From assembly GCA_963811055.1 (NCBI GenBank), contig CAWEPQ010000014.1, positions 248,001 to 312,000 of the forward strand: a stretch of DNA of 64,000 nucleotides. Direction: 5' to 3'. Below the pieces are notes generated by a model. It had not been told where the DNA came from and did not search any database. It saw only the letters and a program-made list of their open reading frames with translations. Each line of letters starts with the position of its first letter. Position 1 is the first letter of the stretch. Positions 8,301-16,241 of the stretch are shown here, piece by piece. The stretch comes from JACVRW01 sp963811055. Lineage in GTDB: Bacteria; Actinomycetota; Thermoleophilia; Solirubrobacterales; Thermoleophilaceae. Both the position numbers and the translations under genes were made by a program.

Positions 8301-9941
8301 GTGCCCGAGGAGAGCCTGGTCAGGTTTCGGCGTGTGGTGGCTGCCGCGCTGGCGGAGCTCGAGAACCGCCGCCAGGAGGTCAACGACCTCAACGTCTTCC
8401 CGGTCGCCGACGGCGACACGGGGGACAACATGGCGCTCACCATGCGCGCCGTGCTCGACGAGCTGAACCGCATGAACGGCCGGCCGCTCGACGTGCAGGG
8501 CCGCGACGAGATCGTCGCGGCCGTGGCCCGGGCCGCCCTGCTCGGCGCACGCGGGAACAGCGGGGTGATCCTCTCCCAGATCGTGCGCGGCGCCGCCGAG
8601 GAGCTCGCCAGCCGCCACGGCGAGCTCGTGGATCCCGTGCTGGTGTCGGCCGCTCTGGCGCGCGCCGCGGATGCCGCCTACGCGTCGGTGCGCGACCCGG
8701 CCGAGGGCACGATGCTCTCGGCCGTGAGGGCGATGTCCCGCCGCGTTGCGCACGACCTCGCTCACATGGACACCCAGCGGCTCGGCCCCGAGTCCACCTC
8801 GGTCGAGCAGGACGAGCTGCTGGCGCAGGTGCTCGAGAACGCGCTCGAGGCCGGCAAGGAGGCGGTCGAGCGCGGGCCCGAGCAGCTGGCGGTGCTGCGT
8901 GAGGCCGGGGTGGTCGACGCGGGCGCCTACGGGCTCACGGTGATCGTGGCCGGCTGTCTGGCCGCGCTCCGCGGCAGCGCCGCTCCGGAGCTCGAGCACC
9001 AGCTCGCCCCGGCGGCTCTCCACCGCCCCGAGCACGAGTCGTCGAGCTTCCGCTTCTGCACCAACTTCGCCGTGACCGGAGCCGGTCTCGACGCCGGCTC
9101 CTTCGTCCCGAGCCTCGAGGCGATCGGGGATTCCGTGCTGGTGGTGGGCGACGAGCGGACCCTCAGGGTGCACCTGCACACCGACGAGCCCGAAAGCGCC
9201 GTGGCGCTCTTCGACGACGCGGGCGAGGTCTCGCGGTTCGACGTGGCCGACATGCACGACCAGGTGGCCGAGCGGGCGGCGCGGCTGGCGGAGCGGGCGC
9301 CCGTGGCCCAGGCCACCTGCAGTGTCGTGGCGGTGGCGAGCGGCGTGGGCGTGCGCCGCCTCTTCGAGGAGCTGGGCGTGCTCGTGGTGGACGGCGGGGC
9401 CACGATGAACCCGTCCACCTACGAGCTGCTCGCGGGCGTTCACGCGGCCGGCGGCGACGAGGTGCTGGTGCTGCCCAACAGCCCCAACGTGATCCTGGCT
9501 GCCGAGCGCGCCGCCGACCTGTCCGACAAGCCCGCGCGCGTGGTGCCGACCACAGCCCCCCAGGAGGGGCTTGCGGCCCTGCTGGCGTTCGATCCGACCA
9601 AGGGCGCGGAGCACAACGCCGAGGCCGTGGGCCGCGCGGCCGACGCCCTGCGCGTGGGCGGTGTGGCGCCCGCCGCGCGCGACGATGCCCGCGGCCGCTT
9701 CGCCGCCGGCGAGGCCGTGGGCTATGAAGGCGGCGAGCTGGTGGCGTGGGGAGATCCCGAGCGCACGCTCGCGGCCACCCTCGAGCGGCTTGCCGGCGGA
9801 AGCGAGCTGGTCACCTGCCTCGCCGGGGCGGGAGCCCCGCTCGACCGCGAATGGGTCGAGGCGCACGTGCCGGACGGGGTGGAGGTCGAGTACCACGAGG
9901 GCGGGCAACCCGCCTGGTGGTGGCTGCTCTGCGCGGAGTAA
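8301..9941 (+). CDS. DhaL-domain kinase, fatty-acid-kinase (FakA)-like
   Basis: About 546 residues. The N-terminal DhaL ATP-binding domain carries NDLNVFPVADGDTGDNMALT (Mg-ATP binding Asp cluster) and GARGNSGVILSQI. The middle and C-terminal parts have the FakA/YloV layout, ending in a domain with DGGATMNPSTYELL and VLPNSPNVILAAERA. FakA phosphorylates fatty acids carried by FakB; no FakB (DegV) gene lies in this window. Start GTG 8301 is preferred because GTG 8286 sits in a hairpin. It overlaps recG at the 3' end. Conserved linkage rpmB–this gene–recG supports the family call; the substrate is inferred. Confidence 0.85.
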   Translation: MPEESLVRFRRVVAAALAELENRRQEVNDLNVFPVADGDTGDNMALTMRAVLDELNRMNGRPLDVQGRDEIVAAVARAALLGARGNSGVILSQIVRGAAEELASRHGELVDPVLVSAALARAADAAYASVRDPAEGTMLSAVRAMSRRVAHDLAHMDTQRLGPESTSVEQDELLAQVLENALEAGKEAVERGPEQLAVLREAGVVDAGAYGLTVIVAGCLAALRGSAAPELEHQLAPAALHRPEHESSSFRFCTNFAVTGAGLDAGSFVPSLEAIGDSVLVVGDERTLRVHLHTDEPESAVALFDDAGEVSRFDVADMHDQVAERAARLAERAPVAQATCSVVAVASGVGVRRLFEELGVLVVDGGATMNPSTYELLAGVHAAGGDEVLVLPNSPNVILAAERAADLSDKPARVVPTTAPQEGLAALLAFDPTKGAEHNAEAVGRAADALRVGGVAPAARDDARGRFAAGEAVGYEGGELVAWGDPERTLAATLERLAGGSELVTCLAGAGAPLDREWVEAHVPDGVEVEYHEGGQPAWWWLLCAE

Positions 9942-12055
9942 CGGGCTTCGCATCGACGGCGGAGCTCACCGCCGATCAGATCCGCGACGCCCCGATCCGC
10001 TCGTACCCCCGTCCCGAGCCGTTGAGCGAGAGCGTCGAGCTGCCGGGGGCCGCGGGCAAGGCGCTCCTGAGCCTGGGCATCGAGACCTACGGCGACCTCA
10101 TCGAGCACCTGCCGCACTCGCACCGGGACCGCCGCGACGTGCGCCTCGTTGCGGACCTGGCTCTGGGGGAGGAGGCCACGGTTGCCGTGGTGGTGCGCTC
10201 CGTGAGCGTCCGCCCGATGCGCGACCGGCGGCGCAAGCGTGTCGAGGCCCGCACCGCGGACGAGAGCGGGCCGCTCGTGGCGGTCTGGTTCAACCAGCCC
10301 TGGCTAGCGCGCCAGCTGGGCGAGGGCACGCAGGTGCTGCTGCACGGTCGCCTGCGCCGCCGCGGCGAGTTCTGGGTGTCCGAGCACGAGCCGCTGGGCG
10401 GGGGCGAGGCCCCCGTGCACACCGTCGGCCTTGTGCCCGTGCACCCAGCCACCGAGGGACTGAGCGCCGCCCGACTGCGCGGGCTCCTGTGGGACGCGCG
10501 CGGGCGCTTCCTGCTCACGCCCGAGCCGCTTCCGGCCCGCCTGCGTGTGGACGAGTCGCTGGCGGAGCGCGCGGCCGCCCTCATGGGCGTGCACTTCCCG
10601 GACAGCGAGGACGACGAGCGCGGCGCGCGCCACAGGCTCGCGTTCGAGGAGCTGCTCCTGCTGCAGCTCGCCCTGGCCGGCCGCCGGCGCGCGCGCCGGG
10701 AGGGCCGCCAGGCCCGCCCGCTGGCCGCGCGCGGCGTCGTGGTGGACCGCTGGCGCTGGTCGCTCCCGTTCGAGCTGACCGGGGACCAGAAGCGCGCCAT
10801 GGAGGAGCTGGACACAGACATCGGCAGGGAACGGCCGATGCAGCGGCTGCTGATGGGCGAGGTGGGCGCCGGCAAGACCGTGGTGGCGTTGCACGCGATG
10901 CTCCGCGCGGTGGAGAACGGCGCCCAGGCCGCGCTGATGGCGCCCACGGAGACGCTGGCGGAGCAGCACCACCGCACGCTCGACAGGCTGCTCGGCGGGG
11001 CCATCCCGGTGGAGCTGCTCACCGGCTCGACGCCGGCCGCGCGGCGGCGCGACCTGCTCGGGGCGCTCGGCACCGGCGCGCTTCAGCTCGTGGTGGGCAC
11101 GCACGCGCTGATCGAGGACCCCGTTGAGTTCAGGGACCTTGCCGTGGTGGTGGTGGACGAGCAGCACCGCTTCGGCGTGCGCCAGCGCGCGGCGCTCGAC
11201 GCCAAGGCCCCGGACGAGCTGGTCCCGCACGCGCTGCACATGACCGCCACGCCGATCCCGCGCACGCTCTCGCTCACCGCCTACGGGGACCTCGACGCGA
11301 CCGCTCTGCGCGAGCTGCCGGCGGGGCGCCGGCCGGTGGAGACCTTCGTGGTGGACGGCGCGCGGGCGCGCAAGCGCGCCTACGAGCGCATCCGCGAGGA
11401 GATAGCGGCGGGCCGCCAGTGCTTCGTGGTCTGCCCGCTCGTGGAGGAGTCCGAGACGCTCCAGGCCAAGGCGGCGACGGTCGAGTTCGAGCGCCTGCGC
11501 TCGACGGAGTTCAGCGACCTGCGCGTGGAGCTGATCCACGGCCAGCTCCCATCCAAGGCCAAGCAGGCCGCGATGGAGGCGTTCGCGGGCGGGGACGCCG
11601 ACGTGCTCGTGGCCACCAGCGTGGTGGAGGTGGGCATCGACGTGCCGAACGCGACGGTGATGCTGATCGAGGCGGCGGAGCGCTACGGGCTCTCCCAGCT
11701 CCACCAGCTCCGCGGCCGGGTGGGACGCGGCGGGCACAGCTCGCTCTGCATCCTGTTCGGCGACGCGAAGCTGCCCCGGCTCGACGCCATCGCCAACGAG
11801 GACGACGGTTTCCGGCTCGCCGAGGTGGACCTGGAGATCCGCGGCGCGGGCGACGTGCTCGGCACCCGCCAGCACGGCATGCCCGAGCTGCGCGTGGCGC
11901 GGCTGCCCGAGGACACCGAGCTGCTGGCCCGCGCCCGCGACCGGGCCGACGAGCTGCTGCGCGCGGACCCCGAGCTGACCGAGCCGGAGCACGTGCTCCT
12001 TCGGGACGCGGTGGCCGCGCGCTTCGGCTCGGAGCTCGACCCGATCCCGGCATGA
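9917..12055 (+). CDS. recG: ATP-dependent DNA helicase RecG
   Basis: Superfamily 2 helicase that regresses stalled replication forks and branch-migrates Holliday junctions. About 712 residues. The N-terminal OB-fold wedge is followed by MGEVGAGKTVVAL (Walker A), VVVDEQHRFGVRQR (motif II, DEQH as typical of RecG), MTATPIPRTLSLTAYGDLD (motif III and beyond) and SQLHQLRGRVGRG (motif VI). Start: GTG 9917 or 9920 gives the usual length; the long in-frame 5' extension to 9746 runs inside the upstream kinase gene and is rejected. It is coupled to rsmD by an ATGA overlap. Confidence 0.94.
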   Translation: MVAALRGVTGFASTAELTADQIRDAPIRSYPRPEPLSESVELPGAAGKALLSLGIETYGDLIEHLPHSHRDRRDVRLVADLALGEEATVAVVVRSVSVRPMRDRRRKRVEARTADESGPLVAVWFNQPWLARQLGEGTQVLLHGRLRRRGEFWVSEHEPLGGGEAPVHTVGLVPVHPATEGLSAARLRGLLWDARGRFLLTPEPLPARLRVDESLAERAAALMGVHFPDSEDDERGARHRLAFEELLLLQLALAGRRRARREGRQARPLAARGVVVDRWRWSLPFELTGDQKRAMEELDTDIGRERPMQRLLMGEVGAGKTVVALHAMLRAVENGAQAALMAPTETLAEQHHRTLDRLLGGAIPVELLTGSTPAARRRDLLGALGTGALQLVVGTHALIEDPVEFRDLAVVVVDEQHRFGVRQRAALDAKAPDELVPHALHMTATPIPRTLSLTAYGDLDATALRELPAGRRPVETFVVDGARARKRAYERIREEIAAGRQCFVVCPLVEESETLQAKAATVEFERLRSTEFSDLRVELIHGQLPSKAKQAAMEAFAGGDADVLVATSVVEVGIDVPNATVMLIEAAERYGLSQLHQLRGRVGRGGHSSLCILFGDAKLPRLDAIANEDDGFRLAEVDLEIRGAGDVLGTRQHGMPELRVARLPEDTELLARARDRADELLRADPELTEPEHVLLRDAVAARFGSELDPIPA

Positions 12056-12573
12056 GGGTGGTGGCCGGCGAGTTCGGCGGACGCCGGCTTCACGCGCCGC
12101 GCGGGCGCGCCACCCGTCCTACGTCGGACCGGGTGCGCGAGGCGCTGTTCGCGATCCTTGGCGATGTCCGCGGCGCACGTGTGCTCGACCTGTTCGCGGG
12201 CTCCGGCGCGCTCGGCATCGAGGCGCTCTCGCGCGGCGCCGAGTCGGCCGTGTTCGTCGAGTCCGACCGCGAGGCCGCGGCCGCGATCAGGCGCAACCTC
12301 GACGCGATCGGGGTCCTCGCCGCCGAGGTCCGGCGGCAGGACGTGCTGCGGTTCCTTGGGGCCTCCGAGGGCTCGTTCGACCTCGTATTCCTCGACCCCC
12401 CGTATGATTCCGCGTCCCGCCTGAGCGAGCCGCTGTCCGCGGCCCTCCCGGCGGTGCTCGCCGAGGACGCCCTGATCGTGACCGAATCAAGCAAGCGCAC
12501 GCCGCTCGATATCTCGCTTCCGCTCCTTCGTGAGCGGACCTATGGCCACACCCGGATAGCCATCCATGGCTGA
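12052..12573 (+). CDS. rsmD: 16S rRNA (guanine(966)-N2)-methyltransferase
   Basis: 173 residues. RVVAGEFGGRRL is the family's N-terminal signature, VLDLFAGSGALGIEALSRGA is SAM motif I, and VFLDPPYDS is the DPPY catalytic motif IV of N2-guanine methylases. The start ATG overlaps the recG stop (ATGA), and the 3' end overlaps coaD by 8 bases. The recG–rsmD–coaD order is conserved in many bacteria. Methylates G966 of 16S rRNA in the assembled 30S particle. Confidence 0.94.
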   Translation: MRVVAGEFGGRRLHAPRGRATRPTSDRVREALFAILGDVRGARVLDLFAGSGALGIEALSRGAESAVFVESDREAAAAIRRNLDAIGVLAAEVRRQDVLRFLGASEGSFDLVFLDPPYDSASRLSEPLSAALPAVLAEDALIVTESSKRTPLDISLPLLRERTYGHTRIAIHG

Positions 12574-13066
12574 GCGCTACGGCGGCACCGCGGTCCTTCC
12601 CGGGTCCTACGACCCGGTCACGATGGGCCATCTCGACATCATCGGACGCGCCGCTTCGGTGTTCGATCACGTGATCGTCGGGGTGGTCAACCAGCCGGTC
12701 CGGAAGAGCAAGACCCTGTTCTCCGCGGAGGAGCGCGTCGGGTTCATCGATGAAGCCACCGCGGATTTGTCCAATGTGCAGGTAAAACCCTTTGATACGC
12801 TCCTCGTCGATTTCGCCCGTGTGAACGGTGCCAAGGCGATCGTCAAGGGGTTGCGGGCGATCTCGGACTTCGAATACGAGTTCGAGATGAACCAGCTCAA
12901 CCGGAAGATGGCGCCCGACATCGAGAGCATCTACCTGATGGCCGCGCCACAGTTCAGCTTCCTGTCATCCAGCGGGATCAAGGAACTGGCCATGTTCGGT
13001 GGCGACATCAGCGGGCTCGTGCCCGACTCGGTGGCGGCACGGTTGCAGGAAGAGCTCAAGCGCTGA
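12566..13066 (+). CDS. coaD: Phosphopantetheine adenylyltransferase
   Basis: Transfers AMP to 4'-phosphopantetheine, the penultimate step of CoA synthesis. 166 residues. VLPGSYDPVTMGHLDII holds the nucleotidyltransferase T/HxGH motif (TMGH). RAISDFEYEFEMNQLNRKM and FSFLSSSGIKELAMFGG complete the family pattern. It starts inside the end of rsmD. Codon use from about 12760 to 12850 is less GC-biased (runs such as GATTTGTCCAATGTG) than in its neighbours, but the protein is intact. Confidence 0.95.
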   Translation: MAERYGGTAVLPGSYDPVTMGHLDIIGRAASVFDHVIVGVVNQPVRKSKTLFSAEERVGFIDEATADLSNVQVKPFDTLLVDFARVNGAKAIVKGLRAISDFEYEFEMNQLNRKMAPDIESIYLMAAPQFSFLSSSGIKELAMFGGDISGLVPDSVAARLQEELKR

Positions 13067-13148
13067 AGAACTGGGGGACCTGAGAACGTGACGTCAAAGC
13101 CGATCAACCGGAGCGCGAGGCCAGCGGCCTCGTGGAGGTAGGAAGACC

Positions 13149-13610
13149 ATGGACGTCCTGGTCCTGATCGACAAGCTCGACGACACGATCCACAACGCCA
13201 AGGTCGTCCCGCTCACCGACACGGTGCGCGTGGACAAAGAGGAGGTCTACGACATCCTCGACCAGATGCGCGCCACGATCCCCGAGGAGATCAAGCAGGC
13301 GCGCTGGATCGTGAAGGAACGGCAGGAGATGCTCGCCGAGGCCAAGCGTGAGGCCGAGCGCATCGTCAGGGAAGCGCGCGAGGAGCAGGTGCGCCTGATC
13401 GGCGAGGAAGAGATCGTCAAGCAGGCCGAGCGCCAGGCCGAGGAGATCATCGAGGACGCCCGCGCTCGCGAGCGCGAGATCCGTCTCGGCGCGGAGGACT
13501 ACGCCGACGACATCCTCAACACCCTCGAGGTCAACCTCACGAAGTTCATCGCGGCCGTGCAGCGAGGCCGCGATCGCCTGCAGGGCCGGGAAGAAGCAGA
13601 AGTTTCCTAG
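13149..13610 (+). CDS. DivIVA/SepIVA-like coiled-coil protein
   Basis: 153 residues, almost entirely charged helix from about residue 45 to 125 (RQEMLAEAKREAERIVREAR… and repeated E/R heptads), preceded by MDVLVLIDKLDDTIHNA, which resembles the N-terminal segment of the actinobacterial SepIVA/DivIVA-like family. Such proteins organise polar growth, septation or intracellular membrane domains. It follows coaD by 82 bases. The start has two purine-rich ribosome-binding stretches (GGAGG at 13134 and AGGAAG at 13140). The family assignment rests on length, composition and position; a partner cannot be named. Confidence 0.72.
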   Translation: MDVLVLIDKLDDTIHNAKVVPLTDTVRVDKEEVYDILDQMRATIPEEIKQARWIVKERQEMLAEAKREAERIVREAREEQVRLIGEEEIVKQAERQAEEIIEDARAREREIRLGAEDYADDILNTLEVNLTKFIAAVQRGRDRLQGREEAEVS

Positions 13611-13650
13611 CTGTGCGGAAGCCGCCGGCTTGGCCGGCGGCGTACCGACG
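13611..13650. repeat. Single diverged copy of the palindromic repeat
   Basis: GCCGCCGGC-TTG-GCCGGCGGC with the same flanks (GCGGAA before, GTACCGACG after) as the triple array at 5329–5457. Compared with that array, both arms changed together (A/T pair to C/G pair), so the hairpin is preserved. It begins right after the stop of the coiled-coil gene and may act as its transcript end. Confidence 0.75.
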
Positions 13651-13671
13651 CATTTCCAGGCGCTTTGCCGG

Positions 13672-13694
13672 TGTAACCGGTTATGTAACCCGGT
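13672..13694. promoter_or_regulatory. Direct repeat TGTAACC(C)GGT upstream of the LPXTG gene
   Basis: TGTAACCGGT (13672) and TGTAACCCGGT (13684) lie 12 bp apart, about one helical turn, and together also form an imperfect dyad. This resembles paired GTnAC sites used by actinobacterial response regulators such as MtrA. The region 13651–13943 otherwise holds no gene I can support; it is the long upstream region of the surface-protein gene. Confidence 0.3.
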
Positions 13695-13943
13695 GATGCC
13701 TCAGCTCGGCGGCGCGCGAGCGGTCTCTGGATGCTTATGCTGCGGCCCTCAAAGGACGCGCTGGGACCAGCCTCGAAGTCCGCGCAGATAGAGCGTTTTC
13801 GACGCAAATTGGGAGCATTCGTTCCGGTTCCCGCGGGAAAACATCCGAGGTTGCTGTTTCACTCGTCCCGTCCGCGGTGCTTGGCCGGGTGGGTTCGGCT
13901 GGTTCCGTCTTTGCCGCCTACGAAACCCGCGAAGGGAGAATCT

Positions 13944-14972
13944 ATGCACCTTTCCGAGCCGAGTGCCGCTGGCACGCGGCGGGGGCTTCTGGCCCTCTCC
14001 GTGCTTGCCATCGCGCTCTGGCTCTTCTTGGTGAGCGCCGGCGATGCATTCGCCGGCGATGGCCACTCGTCTAAGGGCGACTCCGGATCCGACCACGGCA
14101 AGTCCTGGTCTGATCACGGAGACTCCGGTGGGGATCACGGAAGTTACGGATCCGACCACGGAGACTCTGGGTGGGACCACGGAAGTTCGGGGTCCGACCA
14201 CGGAAGCCCTGGCTGGCATGGCCCGGAAGGGACTCCACCGCCTGAGGGACACACCCCGGGCGGAGGGCAGCCTCCGTCGGAAGGAACCGATGAGGAGCAG
14301 CCCTGCGAGGAAGAGCAGCCCCCCGGCGGCGAGAAGCCTCCGGGTGGCGGGCACCAGCCACCACCAGGCGGGCACACCCCGCCCGGTGGCGAGACACCTC
14401 CGGGCGGAGAGACGCCGCCCGGTGGGGAGACACCTCCGCCTGGTGGGGAACAGCCCCCGCCTGGCGGTGAGACGCCTCCGCCTGGTGGGGAACAGCCCCC
14501 GCCCGGCGGTGAGACGCCTCCGCCTGGTGGGGAACAGCCCCCGCCCGGCGGTGAGACGCCTCCGCCTGGTGGGGAAACCCCGCCCGGTGGGGAGACGCCT
14601 CCGCCTGGTGGGGAGACCCCGCCTGGTGGCGAGACGCCTCCCAACGGTGGCGAGACGCCCCCCAACGGTGGAGAGACTCCGCCGAACGGTGGCGAAACTC
14701 CCCCGAACGGCGGAGAGACTCCGCCCAACGGTGGCGAGACTCCAGGAGGCGAAGAGGGCGAAGTTCTCCCCGAGTCCGAAGCGGGCGAAGAAGTGCCGGG
14801 AGGTGGGGGCGGCTCGGCCGTGCCCGTCGGTGGTCCTGGCGCTACCGCAGAGGCGACCAACACGGAGAGCCTGCCGTTCACCGGCAGCCAAACTCCGCTG
14901 CTACTGGTCGTCGCAGTCGGACTCCTGGGCCTCGGAACCGGTCTACGGAGGGTGGCCGCGGACCGAGGTTGA
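13944..14972 (+). CDS. LPXTG-anchored, repeat-rich surface protein
   Basis: 342 residues with a secretion signal (RRGLLALSVLAIALWLFLVS then AGDAFAGDG). It has three low-complexity blocks: DHG/SG-rich repeats (about residues 45–90), PPGGE[TQ]/PPPGGE[TQ] repeats (about 120–240) and five PPNGGET units. These are followed by an acidic linker and LPFTG at about residue 310 with a hydrophobic segment and RR tail, the sortase sorting signal. The start at 13944 has GAAGGGAG upstream; the longer frame from 13731 is discarded because it would bury the signal peptide. No sortase gene is in the window. A wall-anchored spacer or stalk role is inferred; there is no recognisable enzymatic domain. Confidence 0.85.
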   Translation: MHLSEPSAAGTRRGLLALSVLAIALWLFLVSAGDAFAGDGHSSKGDSGSDHGKSWSDHGDSGGDHGSYGSDHGDSGWDHGSSGSDHGSPGWHGPEGTPPPEGHTPGGGQPPSEGTDEEQPCEEEQPPGGEKPPGGGHQPPPGGHTPPGGETPPGGETPPGGETPPPGGEQPPPGGETPPPGGEQPPPGGETPPPGGEQPPPGGETPPPGGETPPGGETPPPGGETPPGGETPPNGGETPPNGGETPPNGGETPPNGGETPPNGGETPGGEEGEVLPESEAGEEVPGGGGGSAVPVGGPGATAEATNTESLPFTGSQTPLLLVVAVGLLGLGTGLRRVAADRG

Positions 14973-15011
14973 GCAGGCCAGCTCACCAGAGAGCGAAATG
15001 ACGTAACTGCC

Positions 15012-15045
15012 GAGCCGCGTTCTTCCTACGGGAGGGGCGCGGCTC
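15012..15045 (+). terminator. Rho-independent terminator of the surface-protein gene
   Basis: GAGCCGCG … CGCGGCTC 8-bp outer stem with a further pairing CTTCC/GGGAG inside, followed by TTGCAGTTT. It lies 40 bases after the stop. Confidence 0.65.
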
Positions 15046-15063
15046 TTGCAGTTTCGAGGGCTG

Positions 15064-15069
15064 TAGCCT
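15064..15069 (+). promoter_or_regulatory. Putative leaderless -10 of the VOC gene
   Basis: TAGCCT, 6 nt before the GTG at 15076. Confidence 0.5.
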
Positions 15070-15075
15070 CCGCGC

Positions 15076-15459
15076 GTGCCCTCATATCTCCACACGTGCT
15101 ACCGGATCGGCGACATCGATCGCTCGGTCGCGTTCTACGAGAAGCTCGGCTTCCAGGAAGCCGCACGGATGCCCATCGGCGACGAGGCGATCAACGTGTT
15201 CATGGGCCTCCCGGGCGAGGATCCCCGGCTCGAGCTGACCTACAACCACGGCGTCGACTCCTACGAGCTCGGCACCGGCTACAACCACATCGCGATCGCC
15301 GTCGACGACCTCGAGGACACCCTCGGCGCGTTGGGTACCGACGGCATCGAGCCGGAGAAGCCCCCGTACCGTCCGGGCGGCCGCACCGAGGGGCCGATGA
15401 TCTGCTTCGTGCGCGATCCCGACGGCTATCGGATCGAGCTCATCGAGGTCAAGCCCTAG
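15076..15459 (+). CDS. VOC superfamily protein, glyoxalase I-like
   Basis: 127 residues made of two beta-alpha-beta-beta-beta modules. Candidate metal ligands fall where glyoxalase I has them: LHTCYRIGD (His near residue 6), RLELTYNHG (Glu), YNHIAIAVDD (His) and GYRIELIEV (Glu near the C-terminus). RSVAFYEKLGF and FVRDPDGYRIELIE are typical of lactoylglutathione lyases. Because actinobacteria often lack glutathione, the real substrate may be another thiol adduct. GTG start supported by the hexamer at 15064. Confidence 0.85.
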   Translation: MPSYLHTCYRIGDIDRSVAFYEKLGFQEAARMPIGDEAINVFMGLPGEDPRLELTYNHGVDSYELGTGYNHIAIAVDDLEDTLGALGTDGIEPEKPPYRPGGRTEGPMICFVRDPDGYRIELIEVKP

Positions 15460-15486
15460 GGCTCGAGGGAGGGGGTGGCCCGGCGC

Positions 15487-15492
15487 TAGTCT
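15487..15492 (+). promoter_or_regulatory. Putative leaderless -10 of yceD
   Basis: TAGTCT, 6 nt before the ATG at 15499. Confidence 0.5.
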
Positions 15493-15498
15493 CGGGCC

Positions 15499-16023
15499 AT
15501 GGGCCAGCGCACCGAGATTCTCGACCTCGGGCGACTCATGCTCGGGTCGGGCGAGGGCAGGCAGCTGCTCCTCGAGGTGCCGGTCGCGGGCTTCGACTTC
15601 GGCGGTCAGCGCTATGGGGTCCGGGACGGGGCGGTGGATACGCGTCTCGACGTCGACCACACCACGACCGGCTACTCGCTGCGGGTCCGTTTCGAGGCCG
15701 CGCTGGAGGGACCGTGCATGCGCTGCCTCGACCCCGCCGAGCAGGCCGTGGCGGTGGACCTCCGAGAGGTGGACCAGCCGGGCGGCGGCGAGGAGCTGAG
15801 CTCTCCATACGTCGCCGGCGAGGACCTCGACGTGTCGGCCTGGGTCCGCGACGGCCTGGCGCTGGCGCTTCCCACGCAGATCGTGTGCTCGGAGGACTGC
15901 CTCGGCCTCTGCACGATCTGCGGCGAGAACCTGAACACGGCCGGCCCGGATCACGCGCACGAGAGCGAGCCCGACCCGCGCTGGGCCGTACTTCGCGAGT
16001 TGAAGCTGCACGAGCAACGCTAG
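15499..16023 (+). CDS. yceD: YceD (DUF177) family protein
   Basis: 174 residues. GPCMRCLDPAEQAVAVDL and later CSEDCLGLCTICGENLN give the cysteine pattern (CxRC … C-x3-C-x3-C-x2-C) of DUF177, which is nearly always encoded just before rpmF, as here. Studies of the family link it to 23S rRNA accumulation and ribosome assembly; the biochemical role is not settled. Its TAG stop is part of the -10-like TAGACT in front of rpmF. Confidence 0.88.
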   Translation: MGQRTEILDLGRLMLGSGEGRQLLLEVPVAGFDFGGQRYGVRDGAVDTRLDVDHTTTGYSLRVRFEAALEGPCMRCLDPAEQAVAVDLREVDQPGGGEELSSPYVAGEDLDVSAWVRDGLALALPTQIVCSEDCLGLCTICGENLNTAGPDHAHESEPDPRWAVLRELKLHEQR

Positions 16024-16026
16024 ACT
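16021..16026 (+). promoter_or_regulatory. Possible -10 of rpmF
   Basis: TAGACT, 10 nt before the ATG at 16037. Its first three bases are the yceD stop codon. Confidence 0.35.
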
Positions 16027-16036
16027 GCCTCGCCCT

Positions 16037-16237
16037 ATGGCCGTCCCCAAGCAGAGACAGTCGCATTCGCGGACCCACAAGCGTCGCTCGCAGCACAAGA
16101 TCGAGCAGCCGCACCTCCGCCATTGCCCGCGCTGCCACGAGCCGCGCCTCCCGCACCGCGTATGCCCCAACTGTGGGACGTATGCCGGGCGTGAGGTGGT
16201 CGTGCGCCGTCCGGACGCCGTAGACGACGACTCCTGA
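16037..16237 (+). CDS. rpmF: 50S ribosomal protein L32
   Basis: 66 residues. MAVPKQRQSHSRTHKRRS is the conserved N-terminus; HCPRCHEPRLPHRVCPNCG gives the four-cysteine zinc ribbon (C+ form). The acidic tail DAVDDDS is slightly longer than usual. It lies 13 bases after yceD and 4 before plsX, the classic yceD–rpmF–plsX arrangement. Confidence 0.95.
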   Translation: MAVPKQRQSHSRTHKRRSQHKIEQPHLRHCPRCHEPRLPHRVCPNCGTYAGREVVVRRPDAVDDDS

Positions 16238-16241
16238 TCCC

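Noticed and set aside
8049..9953. Very long open frames antisense to core genes (also 18858–21215 and 24659–26371)
   Set aside because: At 70% GC, stop codons are rare in antisense frames. These have no start signal or recognisable motif, and the sense strand encodes clear homologues.
13741..13900. CGACGCAAATTGG upstream of the surface-protein gene considered as a c-di-GMP riboswitch
   Set aside because: Only the short GACGCAAA stretch fits. The paired helices and tetraloop-receptor parts expected on either side could not be found by eye.
14144..14986. 280-residue open frame on the minus strand inside the LPXTG gene, rich in SPPGG repeats
   Set aside because: It is the complement of the PPGGET repeats. 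The plus-strand frame has a ribosome-binding site, a signal peptide and an LPXTG anchor; the minus frame has none.
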